A stretch of DNA of 64,000 nucleotides from NCBI RefSeq assembly GCF_932294415.1, contig NC_065536.1, positions 60,325,354-60,389,353 of the forward strand. Reading direction: 5' to 3'. Position 1 is the stretch's first letter; each line of letters starts with the position of its first letter. Both the position numbers and the translations under genes were made by a program. Below the pieces are notes generated by a model. It saw only the letters and a program-made list of their open reading frames with translations. It was not told the origin of the DNA and made no database searches. Shown piece after piece: positions 23,701 to 36,348 of the stretch. Origin of the DNA: Quercus robur (lineage: Eukaryota; Streptophyta; Magnoliopsida; Fagales; Fagaceae).

Positions 23701-25174
23701 GAACAAAGGCAAGGCAAGGCAAGGGAGAGAGAGTGAGAGTCTGAGAGACATATAGGCAGGAAGGGGGAGGAGGAGCTCCAGCATCGACAAACGACAAAGG
23801 CGAGGAAGAAAGAGTGGCGATCTATGGCTGGAAGTGGGACTTCATCACTTCAAACAGAAGCAGAGGCAGAGAACGAGAGTAGACTAGAGACTGATCTTAG
23901 AAAAATTAAGGCTTTTAACTCAGTTGGGCCAATCGACGATGGTAAATTTTCCAGGCGTCAAGATCTTCTCATTTTTCCTTCTCCCATGTCCGCTGGGTAC
24001 TCACCATATCTCGAACATGTCAAGCACGTATCCAAGCCGTATCTGAATTTTTTTTAAAATATTTTTTTTATTTAGCTTGATACTCTCTAGGTACAGACAG
24101 TTGTACCAGTATCCAAACCGTATCCGTATCGGTTACGTATCGGATACCGGCACAATGGCAAAATTGCCATATCCATGCATTATAGGGAAACACTATTCAA
24201 ATATTGGAATATTGTTCTAGCATGTTTCATGTAAATAGTGTGGAAGGAAAGGAATAATTGTATGAGGATGTTGAAAGATCTCTGGGTTATCTTCAACCCT
24301 TTTTCATTTGTACCTTGTTCGCCTAGTCTTAGGTTTGGATTTTTACTTTTTATGCATTCTACTTCCATTTTTTAGTTTCAAAACTCTCTTAGTTCTTCTA
24401 GTTGACTATTGTAACTTTTAAAGAATCTTTGTGTTCATCATCATGAACATATATTTCTTTTTTAGTAGATATAAAACTCATTACTCGTCAAAAAAAATAA
24501 CAATAATCTAGCCATGTAAAATTTCAGCATAACATTTTATATAATTCTCGAGCATTATAAAATTATGCCTATAATCAAAATGATATACATGGTTCAATCA
24601 AACAATAACAACAAAGCCTTAGTCCAAAAATTTTAGGGTCAGCTATGGATCCTCAACAAATTAGTCAGGGTAGACCAGATGTCCTTCTTTACTACCAATA
24701 ATGTTATTTCTTATCTTCATCTACCTTTTTCTGTTCCATTAATTTAAATCAACTCAATCTTTCTTACCGGTACATTAATGGCTCTCCTCTGAACATGATC
24801 AAACCATCTCAAGTAATTCTCCCTCATCTTTTCATCAATAGGGGTCACCCTTATCTTTGTGTATATTTTCTCATTTCAAATCCTATCTTTTCAAGTATTT
24901 CCACTAAGCTATCTTAACATTCTCATTTCAACTACACTTATTTTTTAAATATATTGCTTCTTAACAGCCCAACATTTAGTACCATGATCTTATAAGTCTT
25001 ATAAGATTTTCTCTTTAACGTATTCATGTCTTTTGATATGTTCATTCAAAATATATCCAAAAGGAATAGTAAATTTTCTTTTGATATCTACATAATAAAT
25101 TGTTTGTAGTACATATCATTTCCGTCAAAAATCAATCTGCTAATTTTTAATAATTCCTAGATTTTTTTTTAGCA

Positions 25175-25211
<37 letters not shown>

Positions 25212-28200
25212 CACCTAAGCATGCTTTGTGCTTCTTCAAAAAGTGCCAGCAAAGCCTGCCTAAGGTAGTTCCATTGGGCTTTAAGCTTTCAGCGCAGCTA
25301 AGTGCGCAGTTAACAACATTGGGTTTAACTACGTTTCTAGGCTCAAGCCTTGTGCAACTTGTTATTAGTTGAAAGTGGTGTGCACACAGTAAGGAGTGTC
25401 AGATATCAAGTTATTACACGTATCGCTAATTTGCTATTACCGGGATCCATTCTAAATTTGAGGCTCAAAAGCACCCCAGCGAATGCACAGGGCAGAGTTA
25501 AGCTTAATTTCAGACAAAAAAAGGCAAGTTTTGACGGTTTAGTCTCCTTTACAGGTTTTATGAGAGTGCACTGATTCGCATTAGCTATATTGAAATTACG
25601 AATATCACTGCTTCACACTTTTAGCACACCCAAAGCACTCCTGAGACAAATAAATAAAACCTCCCCCAGACTCTTAAAACTGGGTTTCAAGACTCACATC
25701 TGAAGAGCAAAATACAGGAGAGAAACTTTTTCTCTCTATTAATGTAAATTTCATTGATCTTTCATTCAAAATTGTCAAAAATATATGTAATTTTAAGTTG
25801 CTGATAATGTTCTATGCACTATGATTTGCACTGGATATATAATATCCAAAGTTTTTAATGGCATTTTTACACCCATATTGTTGTCATTAGGTAAAATATT
25901 GTGCATAAAAATTATCACTATGGCTTGATATAACAAAATTTCTGCATTATTCTGAGGTTTTTATATTCTTTAAACATCATTTATGGCACATGACACTGTT
26001 TCATCCAATGCCAACATATCGGAGCTTGTTGATAAATTCCCTTAGCTCATCATAGAATCACTATTCTGTTTAGGTTTTATTTCCCAGTGGAACCTACCAG
26101 ATGATCCACCCTGTAACATAAGTCCAACTCATCATTTTCTCCATTTTCATTTTTTAAAAACCAACACTTAAGTTTATATGAATTCAGGGATGGATAGCAA
26201 TGTTTTAGCCCCACTGTGTGCCATTAACAGGCCAAAATAAAAGTTTTAGATTTGTTGTTCAAACCAATTGCAAGACAGTTTTAAACCAAAATTTTTACAA
26301 GGAAAACTTGAGGGAACTTGCCCCATCTCAATCAGTAATTTTGTATGGACTGCTAAGAGATATGAAGGAGAGAAAAGGGGGAGAAATTCTGACCTGATTG
26401 TTTGATACATTCTGAACAGCAACCACGCCAGTATTAGGAGGGGCAAGAGGGCCCCAGAACGTGGCAAGGCAATGCATGTGTTCAGGAGTGTACTTAAGCA
26501 TTCGGTACCTTCCATTCAGATCCTCAATGGCATAAAGAGGTCTAGTTTGGTAACGTCTCCATCCAACTGAAACAATTATGGGATCTCTATTCTTCAGTAT
26601 TTTCTTGTGCCATCTGTGCTTCTTTAACCTGGTCTGGAAGAAAAGAAACGAAAGATCTTATGAGATCAAGAATTTTCCAGTAAGTTAAAACCAGAGAGTA
26701 ATCATCAAAGCTACAGAATAAGTGAACTCTTTTGATCTGATTGTCTGATTAAATTAAAGATTATCACCAAAAACATGATTTTATGATGAATTCACCATAA
26801 CGAGTCTTGATATTATCCTTTCTCAAGAGTTGGCCAGAACAACAGCTAAATTGATATCATCATAATTGTGGAACATGAATCATTTCCTTTATGTCGCAAT
26901 GTTTCATGTTGACAGAGAAGTTGCTTTTTGCTTAATGGCATTGGGAAATTATAACTTAATGACAGGTCATTCGCATTATACTTAAATACTAATTCAACAA
27001 CAATTTTCCCCATCAATAGAACCATTCTGCTGTGCCTAATACCTGTCCTACAAACAAGAAAAAAAAAATAGTTGAGCAAAAGCTCTAGTTTCAGAGGACA
27101 TGATGCAGTTGCATTTATGAGAACTAAGCGGCAGGCTCACCCAGTAGGGAGTCATAAAAACCTAGGAAATAGCAGAAGGAAAACTAACGGTATCATTCAG
27201 CATTGCAGAAGGACAAATTTAAGTCATGAGTGTATTCTACCTGCATATACCCAACATTTTCCTCCCCAAGTCCAATTCCTCCAACTAAAATAGGATGGCA
27301 GGGATCAAAATACTCAACCATCTCACAAGGAACATCATGAATCTCCAATCTCAAGTAAGTCCCTGTCCGAAAGCCCTCTATCTCGATTCGGGTGGCCTCA
27401 TCAAGATCATTGAGTTCAGATATATTCATTTGTTTACGGAGTTCAATCTCCTCCTTCATCTGCACAATGCAATCATGATTCACTCAATATCTTTACCAGT
27501 AGGCAACCATACTCCAAAAATAAGCCAGAAGAGATACCTTGTCAAAATAACCACTTTCATTTCTGTCTCTGTCCTTTGTATCAACTTCCTCATCTGGTGA
27601 TTCAGATCCGTTAAATGTAGATCATAATTAAGGTCACAAAAATCAATTTCATATTGCTTCTGTACATAAAACAGCAGATAGGGCAGAAAAAATTTGATTG
27701 CTGACCTAGGTTGCCATCTATGGCACATGAGCAAACAAGAAAAGAGAGGGAATAAAAAGATGGGGTGGCAATAGGATCACATAAAAAAGTATACTGAAAA
27801 TATAACAGTTCAAAAGGATATTGTGCATCAAATTTTGCACGGAGGGCAAGCTTCTTAAGCCTTCGCTCCTCAGCTGCTGGGTCATCTTCCATTTGGACTG
27901 CACCATTGCCAGTATCATCTGTTCGATGCCTCTCATTCTTCTCACCTGCTTCTAAATCTTCAAAGTCACCATAGACAGCGTCATCATCATCTTCAGCGTT
28001 GGCCTCTGGGTATTTATTTCTGCTTTTAGCCTTTTCCCAGTCACCAGTAACAAAACGATCACGAATACTCTGAATAAGCTCTTCATCTTTCCAATTTTTG
28101 AGAGTTTCATAATTTATGAATTTGCTACAGTCCTCAGAGTTGACATTTCCATCATCAAATCCTTCTCTCAGATTCTGCAACAGACCAAGAAACAGAGTGA

Positions 28201-31200
28201 ACACACAACATCTATTCCAGATATAAGGGTTGAGCATTCATATCAGTCTTCCTAAGGGCAGCTACAAACATGTCTGATGTTAGAAAGAACCTTGTTCTCC
28301 CAAAACTAATGAAAAAAAAAATTGAAAAAACTTTAAAAAAAAAGTGCCTGTTGCTCTAAGAAACAATAGACTCTAATGATGAAAGTAGTGTCAAGGATGA
28401 ACCTTTTTCCCCTCTCCTTTTGGCTTAAAGAATTCATCTCCATCACTTTCTTCATCACCACTACTATCTTGTGCTTCATCCATAGCCGTAGTAGATGCTG
28501 ACGTAGACTTCCCATATACAAGTTGCATAAGATTAGTATTCTGTCTGGAGACAGTCCTTTCCATTAAAGATTCTTTCCACTTTGAAATATTTCCCATGTC
28601 ATCTTCTATGAGAACAATTACAAATAAAAATTAGAAATAGAAGGATATGTTCATGAGGAAATTAGTCCAATTTAACAACTTACTACGGCACTGAATAAGC
28701 AATCGATGGAAAAAAACTTTTTGATATTAATCATTAACTTGAACTATATTCCACAACCATCTCATATTGGTTTCAAATGAAACATAATTCGAGAATCACA
28801 TTCATTTCTAAAGCAGGAGTACAATACTTCTTAATCACCGATAAGAGAAGAAGGCACAACACAGCATATTTACAAATAAGTAAAAAAAAATTACCATCTA
28901 TTTCATGATCCTCTCCATCTTCCTCCGAAAAATCTGAACCAGAGGATGTCTTATTGTCTGCATCATCATCACTGTCCTCATTCACTTCATCTGAATCCTA
29001 TAATTAAGTAATTGTAAAAAGCATGAGTATGGCTAACAGAACAGACAGATTGATGTTGCTAACAGAGCTAATATTTCCAACACTACTGCTCCCACACATC
29101 AATCAAAAAGGGAAGGAGAACAACCACTATATCTGTCATACAGATACGGTAGACATGATCCTCATACAAGCACTGAACTAAATAATGTGTAAAATCAATA
29201 GATGCATTGCAAAAATTCCAACCATAAAAATGCCATAAAAATATATAAGCAGAAGTTCTGTTATACATAGCATCACAACCAAGTAAAAGATATGATTTAG
29301 ATATGAAAAAAGAGAACCAAAAGAAAAAATATTTTCCATAACTACTATGGCAGTACAAGAATTCAAGTACAGTGCCGAACAGTGATTACCAGCATCATAG
29401 TACATGGAAGCATAAACAAGTATCTATGTGCTGTAAAAAAAAGGGTTTTCATAAATCCATTGTTCAACGCATAATGATTACCAGCATCATTTACCTTCAT
29501 GTCATCGTGATCAATGTCATCTCCAAAGAAAGCTTTTCGCCTTATTCTTCCATCATGGTACTCAACATGTTCCTGCAAATGATCTTTTAGAGAATTTTGC
29601 TGATCTAATGCATCATTATCTTCTTCAGAACCACTATCTTCACTTTTTATCATTCGCTCTTTTTGAACAGCTTCATCTTGATCTGAAGATTCTGAACCAT
29701 CCCGAACCCCACCATCACTTTCATCATTGGATTCATCAGTTTCAATTTCTTCCCCAGAATGATATCCCTCTGAAGGCTCTATTTCTCGAATCTGCTCCAC
29801 ACTTCCATGATTATCCTTGGCATGCTTCTGGCCGAAAAGGCTAATGAAGCTCTTTTCTAACTTCTCATCAATTGAGTACTTTGCTTTCTGAAGAGATTTA
29901 ACCAAAACCTCACCCACATCTTGGTCCTTTCCTGTTACGTCAATAATATGCCCAATTAATCCCCCCCAAAAAAAAAAACATGATGGCTGCAGCAAGGACT
30001 AGTGAAAATTTGCCTATTGCCTAATACATTATTTTTACCTAGGAAACCTTTTTTTTTCTTTTTTTTTTTAATAAAGTAAATGATCCATTTAAATACTTAA
30101 GGGTTTTTCCATTTTGACAAAACTCCCAGGGAACAATTTTCACCGAGGCAACATCATAAAGGTTTAATTACTAATCTGGTCCCTCAAATCTTGAACAATG
30201 TTCAATTGGGTCCCTCAACTAAAATTATGATAATTTCATCCCTCAACTTTCAAATTAAGTCAACTTCATCCTTGGGTCTCCTCTCCATTTAAACTTTAAT
30301 GGAACAAATAGTCAAAATTGACTTGACTTTGAATTTTTTACACTTATCATAATACTTTTGTAATATGTATGCTTTATTCCACACATTAGCTAATTTCCTA
30401 AAAATTTAAAGCAAGATGAGATCAAAAAGACGAAATGGATTTGATTTTGAAATTTCTGAGAAACTGGATTGACGCAATTGACAGTTGGGGGAATAACTTT
30501 GACACAATTTAAGAGTTGAAGGTGCAAATTAAACTTTATCCAATAGTTGAAGGATCAAATAGGTAATTTAAGCTTTTTTTTTTCTTTTTCGATACATAAG
30601 AAAGTAATATTATTGAAAAGAGAGAGAGAAAAAAGAATACAGGGTGTTCATGATAATGAACAAAGAACAGCACAAAAACAAAGAAACAAAGTAATTTAAG
30701 CTATTATATAATAGAGAATAACTAAAATGCATAAATGAAAATGGTCATTGAAATCAGAGAGATGTTCCATAACAAAAACAATGGATGGGTGGTCAAGAAA
30801 AGTGTAATGAAAGAGTACCATGAAATGAGCATAGAGATATTATTCACCAAGAAAACAGAACATGAAAGAATATAGAAAAAAGTGAAAACCTTTGTTTGTT
30901 TCTCCCCCATTTTCATCATCCGCTTTAGAAAACTGAACAAGGTGGTCATTTATGTTTATATAGACAGCATCCTTGTCATAGAGAAGGTCCCCAAGTCCAG
31001 ACATGGGTGCATGAAACAATTTTTCTTTATCACGCAGCCCTTTCTTCTTTGCAGCTGATGGTAAAGGACAAGGATCAGCTAATCCTGCAATGCCTGCTAA
31101 ACTGTAATCACCCACACCGGCAATATGCACCTGATTCACAAACAGTATATTAGATCACCAATATATAATTCGAGAAGAAATGCGAAAATAGCTTCTTATT

Positions 31201-33804
31201 CTTTTTTGGTAAGTTTACACATGCACCAGTGGGTTTTGAAGTTTGAACCCAAAACCTTACCCTCCACCCTTTCTTATGGGGGAAGGATGTGCCTTTTGAG
31301 CAAGAGCAAATTGACAGAAAGATGGCTTAATATATTGATCATAACTTTGAAACATTGGACCAAAGTGCTTAACCATATCTCATACCTAAGTGCATAAGTA
31401 CTACTCTCACTGCTTTCTTCTTCTTTTCCATAGGGTGGATACATACAAAAATTACATAACAAAGAGGGACAACAAGAGAAATCCAATATGATAGTGCAAT
31501 TTCAATAAATTACACTTGATTCAACACAGATTCAACTGTTTGGAGAGGGCTAACATTGCCTCACCCTTCACACTATGGATTGCATGGTAAAAATAAGAAA
31601 GCAAGCCCCTCATGTCCAAGATTTACTGATTTACACTTCTGTAAGATACATTAGTATTTTCTCTATGTAACATATAAGGCAACCACCAGTGATTTAACAT
31701 TTCAAGAAGGGAACAACCAGAACTCCAAAAGACCATCGCAGGGCTGCCAACTTCTTCCATTTAATTAAAAATTAACTAAATATCTATGTAATTTATATTC
31801 CAAATTGTAATTGGATAAATATTTTTGATAAATAATATTCCAAAATTGTGATTGGATAAATGATCTTAGAATACATACCTTAGTCCCCTTCTTCATATTA
31901 CAGCCTCGCAAATAACCATAAACAAGGACATTCCTATCACATTTTTTATTCATACGCACTCGCTCAGGAGGAGTGACATCTTCAAAACGGTCTACCAAAA
32001 TATAAGGGTGAGAAACACGCCAAGACAACGGATGAAATTTCATTACAGAAATAAACCGTGCCAGATTGTGAATTTCACGCTTGGGATACCTGTTCATTCA
32101 GGATGGAAATCACAGAAATATAAGCCTCATGAATTTTTTGTGTTTCAGTTAACATAGCAGCATATGTGTGTTTAATAACATAAGTAGCTAAAGAGCTACT
32201 TACTTCCCATGAATTAGGCCAGATAAATAAAACAATTTTGCTCCATCATATATTTCAGTCCAGAAACGATGCTTGAGACGCTGTTTTGTTTTCTTCAGTT
32301 TCTTTGCATCCTTGAACTTATCAAGGTTAGTAAGAACTCCCATAACCTTTGGGAACCCATGAACTTGCAATATGTTGAGGAATTCAAAGGTTTCCTGTAA
32401 AGGAATAACAATAATTAAATAACAGAATTCAAAATTGTAATTTTCTTATATATCAAACCAATAGAAAATGCAAACAACCTAACATAAATCCTTCAAGAGA
32501 GGGGGTGGGGGGGAGGATATATGTAAAAAAGAATAACAGACACTGAGCAGGCCCGATACCAAATTATCTGCAAGCCGAGCCAGTGCTAAATTGGCATACA
32601 AAAGCCCACAAGCTAAATTAACTTGACAGCTCAATTGAAATTAAATTGGCATTACTAAATTATCCATATATTCAAGTGGGTGTATTTACTAGGAAGCAAA
32701 AATTAACAAAATCTCACCATTTCAAGATTAGTGACCTATTGTTTGGTTGGAGGATTGGTCAGGTAAGCATTTGTCAGACTTTTGGAATTTAATCCCATTG
32801 TGTCTAACATGGACGGTTTGGCAGAAATGAAATCATCCTACATTCAAGAACACAGATATAGCAGGAACCCCATTGGTGGCTGCTTTGTTTTGTGGTTCTT
32901 TATTTGATTTGTCTAGAGCATGAGGACTAACTAGCACTATTTCCATCCCTAAATAAAAAATAAAATAAAAAACTCACTTATCAAAAAAAGACATCTCACC
33001 ATTTCAAAGCCATAACTTCCATCTATGAGAAGCAAAGCCAAATCGGCATACTTTGCGGCATCAATCATGCCATTTATATCATTCGGGCACTCCACAAACT
33101 GCAACCGCCTTTTCTTACCTAAACACATTCAATCAACCACTCAATGAATAAATCCATAACATTATCCTTTTTTTCTTCATTTAATTAACTATATAAGTTG
33201 ATAACAGAATACACAAATACAAACCTGATACAATGGTAATTGGGCCCCGAACCTCGGGCAAATTCTGCTTTGTATAATGCCTTACAAGAGACTTTATTAC
33301 CAGTGACTTCCCGACCTAATGTGACAACAAAAACATCATCTTCCCTAAGCTTCCAAACCACTATGAGCTACAAAAACAGCACAAAATACATAAACAGAAG
33401 AAAAAAAAAATTCAAATACCTGAGGAGGTCCTTGCACCACAATAACGAAAGGCGGAGGCTCACCATAAGTCCGATCGATCACCGGAACATGAAGCCTTCG
33501 CTGCTCTTTTTCCACAGTCCGTGACTGTAATCGCTTTGCCTTCACAGATGAACTAAAAGCAAATGCCTAGATACACACACAAACACACATATATAATAAT
33601 ATATTTGATGGGTTTGAAAAATTGTGAAAAAAAACAATGAAGATGATGATAATGGAATGGAATGGAAACCTTAGGGTTTTGCTTCCTGTCGCTGTCGGAA
33701 ACGTTCTTGTTCTTCTTATCGGACTTCGATTTTTTCTTCGGACCGGCCTGGCGAGACCGGTGAGACTTGTGGGACTGTTCGGTCTTGGTGCTATCCAAAG
33801 CCAT
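20717..33804 (-). CDS. BMS1: Ribosome biogenesis protein BMS1
   Basis: BMS1 is the GTPase-like factor of the nucleolar small-subunit processome. It acts with RCL1 in early pre-rRNA cleavage and 40S assembly. Eighteen exons join in frame to 1204 codons: 33804-33670, 33566-33420, 33315-33225, 33118-33000, 32394-32204, 32089-31879, 31130-30890, 29931-29495, 28997-28895, 28605-28403, 28174-27822, 27616-27538, 27459-27241, 26633-26394, 22339-22130, 21697-21428, 21314-21108, 20875-20717. The P-loop GPPQVGKS is at residues 91-98 and a TNLD motif (G4 position) at 186-189. An acidic Ser/Asp/Glu-rich centre spans about 330-640. The conserved C-terminal part runs from about 755, and the tail is very basic (KKRK...RRERYRE). 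All introns are GT-AG except intron 11, which is AT-AC. The frame stays open upstream to an ATG at 33966, but the chosen Met (A at -3, G at +4) starts the conserved part. The length fits the family. Confidence 0.96.
21905..22022 (-). mobile_element. SINE in a BMS1 intron, family copy 1
   Basis: On the minus strand it reads GGCACCTCCTTTCC, then GGTGGAGGGTGAGGTCATGA (B-box-like), then CACTGGGTGCATAACTTATC and an A-rich end. It shares this order with the copy at 31205-31312 and lies in the sense direction of BMS1, inside intron 15. Confidence 0.5.
23011..24184. mobile_element. Insertion with 9-bp target duplication, inside the LINE relic
   Basis: GGGAAACAC flanks both ends as a perfect 9-base duplication. 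The ends are weakly inverted (TAATGCA at both), and GATACGG-type repeats lie in inverse near both ends (23030-23110 and 24100-24170). A 9-base duplication fits the Mutator-like superfamily. It contains a piece of another LINE in inverse, and an open frame (23824-24057) that I do not recognise. No transposase is seen. Confidence 0.55.
23345..23600 (-). mobile_element. LINE 3' fragment nested in the insertion
   Basis: The minus strand reads [20 protein letters not shown], then GWSRIWGF, the usual C-terminal end of ORF2 in this LINE group. A 3' UTR-like stretch with GTTCATCATCGTGAAC follows. This is the third layer of nesting in the intron. Confidence 0.55.
24598..25020 (-). mobile_element. RTE-type LINE 3' relic
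   Basis: On the minus strand broken frames read [11 protein letters not shown], then VVEMRMLR, then [20 protein letters not shown] and RAIN. This is the well-known C-terminal region of plant RTE-clade reverse transcriptase ORFs. The 3' side ends in a TTGTTGTTATTG-type tail at about 24600, also typical of RTE. The 5' part is missing and there are several stops. Confidence 0.7.
25171..25210. repeat. Poly(A) run of about 32 bases
   Basis: A long A homopolymer within the large BMS1 intron, perhaps the tail of an old retroelement. No element could be assigned to it. Confidence 0.8.
27617..27821 (-). other. U12-type AT-AC intron of BMS1
   Basis: The intron starts ATATCCTTTT, a perfect U12 donor, and ends CTAC. 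CCTTAAT, a good match to the U12 branch site, has its branch A 11 bases before the end. Only this AT-AC boundary restores the BMS1 frame (KFDAQ then FNGSE). No GT-AG choice does so without breaking the conserved protein. The minor spliceosome should remove it. Confidence 0.92.
30161..30573. mobile_element. Non-autonomous TIR element in a BMS1 intron
   Basis: The left end GGTTTAATTACTAATCTGGT is mirrored by a right end whose reverse complement reads GCTTAAATTACCTATTTGAT. Both are followed by CC(C/T)TCAA(A/C)T. The interior is non-coding. No certain target duplication was found. It is probably MULE-like. Confidence 0.5.
30588..30700 (-). mobile_element. LINE 3'-tail fragment
   Basis: On the minus strand a GTTCATTATCATGAACA motif lies shortly before an end that resembles the LINE 3' fragments at 23345 and 24430. 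It is short and tentative. Confidence 0.35.
31205..31312 (-). mobile_element. SINE in a BMS1 intron, family copy 2
   Basis: On the minus strand an A-box-like head (GCTCAAAAGGCACATCC) is followed by GGTGGAGGGTAAGGTTTTGG and GGGTTCAAAC (B-box-like), then CACTGGTGCATGTGTAAAC and ACCAAAAAAG. It has the same order as the copy at 21905-22022. Confidence 0.55.
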
Positions 33805-35950
33805 GGTTTTTTGGCTTTGGCTTCGAAGGAAAAAACGAAGAACCTTTGAAAAAGAGTTGCTGTGTTGTGTTCTAATTAGGTTTGAGGTTTTAGGAATTTT
33901 GACGTTGTACTTTGCTAAACCCTTGCACACAGTTTTTCTGTTTTGTTTTGTATCCTCGGGGAACATCAGACAAGTAATGGATCGGGCCTGTAGTCAATTT
34001 TTATGGGTTTTAGTTTTATGGGCTTTTTTTTCTTTTGGCCCAAATTGTAAATCCTACCCACTTTGCTATGGTATTAATAAATATATTTAAATATGATACA
34101 TGTTTAATTAATAAATATTACTTAAATAACAAGTAAAATTAGAAAATTTGTGAAATCAATTTTTTTTTAGAGAATATCAAACATAATTTAATCATAATTT
34201 CTTTAGTTTTTAAGTTGTTTTATTTAAAAAGGTGATATGGATTTTTTTATAAGTAAAAAAAAGGTGATATGGTTCTAATTAGTTTAGCACTATTTCAATT
34301 CTAAAATTCAAAAATTAAAAATTTTATGTGACAACATTAGAAGATGTAAAAATCAAATAATCAAAAGTTTTCATTTTATTTATATTGTAGAACATAGATT
34401 AGTCATTCAACATTTTTCATTATACCAAATGCAATTTCACACACAAGTTAATTTTAAACTTTGTTGTCTTAGCTTAATAGTAAAGAGCAACCATCCTACA
34501 AAAAAAAATACTGTAAACAAGCCGAGTTTTGTCAAGTAGTAAGTGTTCAAGCTTGGCTCGACAAAAAATGTAAAATGTTCAACCTCAACTCAAGCTTGAT
34601 TCAAGCTTTTAAATTATGTTCAAGCTCGAGCTCATCAAAAATTCTAAAAGCTTGAACTCAGCTTGATCCATTAGTTAAGTTAAGCTCAAGCTTAATATCA
34701 AACTTTTGAGTTTGAGATCTAATACAAGCACATTATCAAGCTCACACCAAGCCTATTTGGGCTGGACGAGTGGTTCTAACTCCCAATTACTTAAATAGTA
34801 AGGTATATGTTTGATTGTCAAACTTATTATCAAACTCATAAACGAAAATGGACTCATCTTGTTTTTATTGGGCCCTTTATAGTGTATGGTAATGTTGTTA
34901 GACTATAATCACCAACATAGACAGTAAGAATGAAAAATGTGTAGTAATAATGAATGAGGAGTCCAATATTCATAGACTCTTTTATGTCTCTTGGGAAGAC
35001 ATATGTCTGTTTACCAAAAGTTGTATTTTGTCTAAAAGATATAACACTTCAGTAAATAACTAACTTTAATGCTTAAATAATTCTCTGTTATAGGTTGGTG
35101 AAGCAACACCATCCACCAAGTAGGAGTTATTATATAAGTGAAGGTGTACCATATTATGGTGTGATCACCTATCACTATTATATACTAATAGTTTTGTATT
35201 GAGCTATAATGTTCACAAGCTTGTTTATGATTTTATTTTATTTTATTTTATTTTTTTATTTTTTGCTTAACTCGTTTATTAAACAAGTACAAAATTAAGA
35301 CTCAAATTTGGCTTATTTATAAATAAACGCATATAAATGAGTTTTTTTATCGATTTAAACCCGAGTTGTTTACGAACAACTTGGTTCATTTACAACTTTT
35401 GGAACAAACACCATAGTTTTACACCTTGAATCTGTTGATAAGAAATAACTTTGTTAGAAATAGCATAAACTTTGGGATTTGACTTCTCCAAATTCACATT
35501 AAAACACAAAATATTCTATATGCATGTACATTTGAAGAGGTTGATAATTTAATATGGTCTATAATATCTAGTAATTTTTGTTTTGTGGTGATGATAAGAT
35601 TTGTAAACTTAGATTGGTGTAAACTTAAGAATCTATGTATTATTTAACTTTTATTTTAAGTATTTTGTAATTTATATTATCCTTTTATTTGTATTGAAAC
35701 GAAGATAAAATAATATAATCATATTATTATTACTATTATTAAAATCTCAAACAAATTAGCCCCTTATCCTCTTCCTCCAAAAAAAAAAAAAAAAAAATTG
35801 GCCCCTTATCCCGATGGACCCAACTCATTTTGCAACTGGTTTAGGATGACCCGTTTTTGTTGAACCCACCTGTTTGTCTGGGCTAGGAAATGAAATTTCA
35901 AAATTCCCCTTACTTATCCGGTGTTGGGACATCCTACACACACTTGGCAT
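33805..35950. other. Intergenic between BMS1 and the PPR gene
   Basis: The BMS1 5' UTR and promoter should lie in the first few hundred bases. From about 34511 to 35396 is a diverged inverted-repeat element: AAACAAGCCGAGTTTTGTC at the left, and an inverse AACAACTCGGGTTTAAATC at the right. It is rich in AGCTTGAGCTCGAGCT-like phrases, a pattern of common plant non-autonomous elements. No gene was seen. Confidence 0.4.
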
Positions 35951-36348
35951 TTTCTAATTTCTGAGCAACCAACAACCCGCTAAACAAAGCTTCTCTCTGC
36001 CTCTAAGGGACTCTCAGTCTCAGTGAGTCTGAAGAACCCAAATGCGTATCCCATTCCCATGTCAAAAACTCGAAGCTCTGTTTCAAGGTGCCAGTCCCTT
36101 TTCCCTTTTCCCTTGTTATCTTTCTGTAATTCATCATATGGGCATTTTAAACGTTACTTAGTTTTTACGTCAAGAAACACTACTGGTAAACAAGTTCAAT
36201 GGGCAATATATAATCTCCTTTTTTTTTTTTTTTTTTTTTTTTCATATGCGTGATAGCCTCTGGAAATTTTATGTTGGGGCTGCTGCTATTTTGGTTTATG
36301 TGGGCATTTTATTTTTTGTTTTGATAGTTGTGGATGGTTAGTATGGTT

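Larger units (their letters stand above)
22440..24500 (+). mobile_element. Decayed LINE (zf-RVT and C-terminal ORF2), interrupted
   Basis: Broken frames give [31 protein letters not shown] and WKNWFGKH, phrases typical of the zf-RVT and C-terminal part of plant LINE ORF2. The sequence stops at GGGAAACAC (23002-23010) and resumes at a second GGGAAACAC (24185-24193) with the expected continuation. It then runs to a 3' tail at about 24490. It lies antisense to BMS1 in its 4-kb intron. The 5' part is missing. Confidence 0.7.

Noticed and set aside
23824-24057. A 77-codon plus-strand frame beginning [16 protein letters not shown]
   Set aside because: It is not recognised and lies in the insertion inside the LINE relic. 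I left it as part of that element rather than calling a gene.
33804-33966. An in-frame upstream ATG at 33966 that would add 54 residues to BMS1
   Set aside because: The added residues show no conserved feature, and the Met at 33804 has a good context and begins the conserved basic N terminus. The extra stretch is probably 5' UTR.
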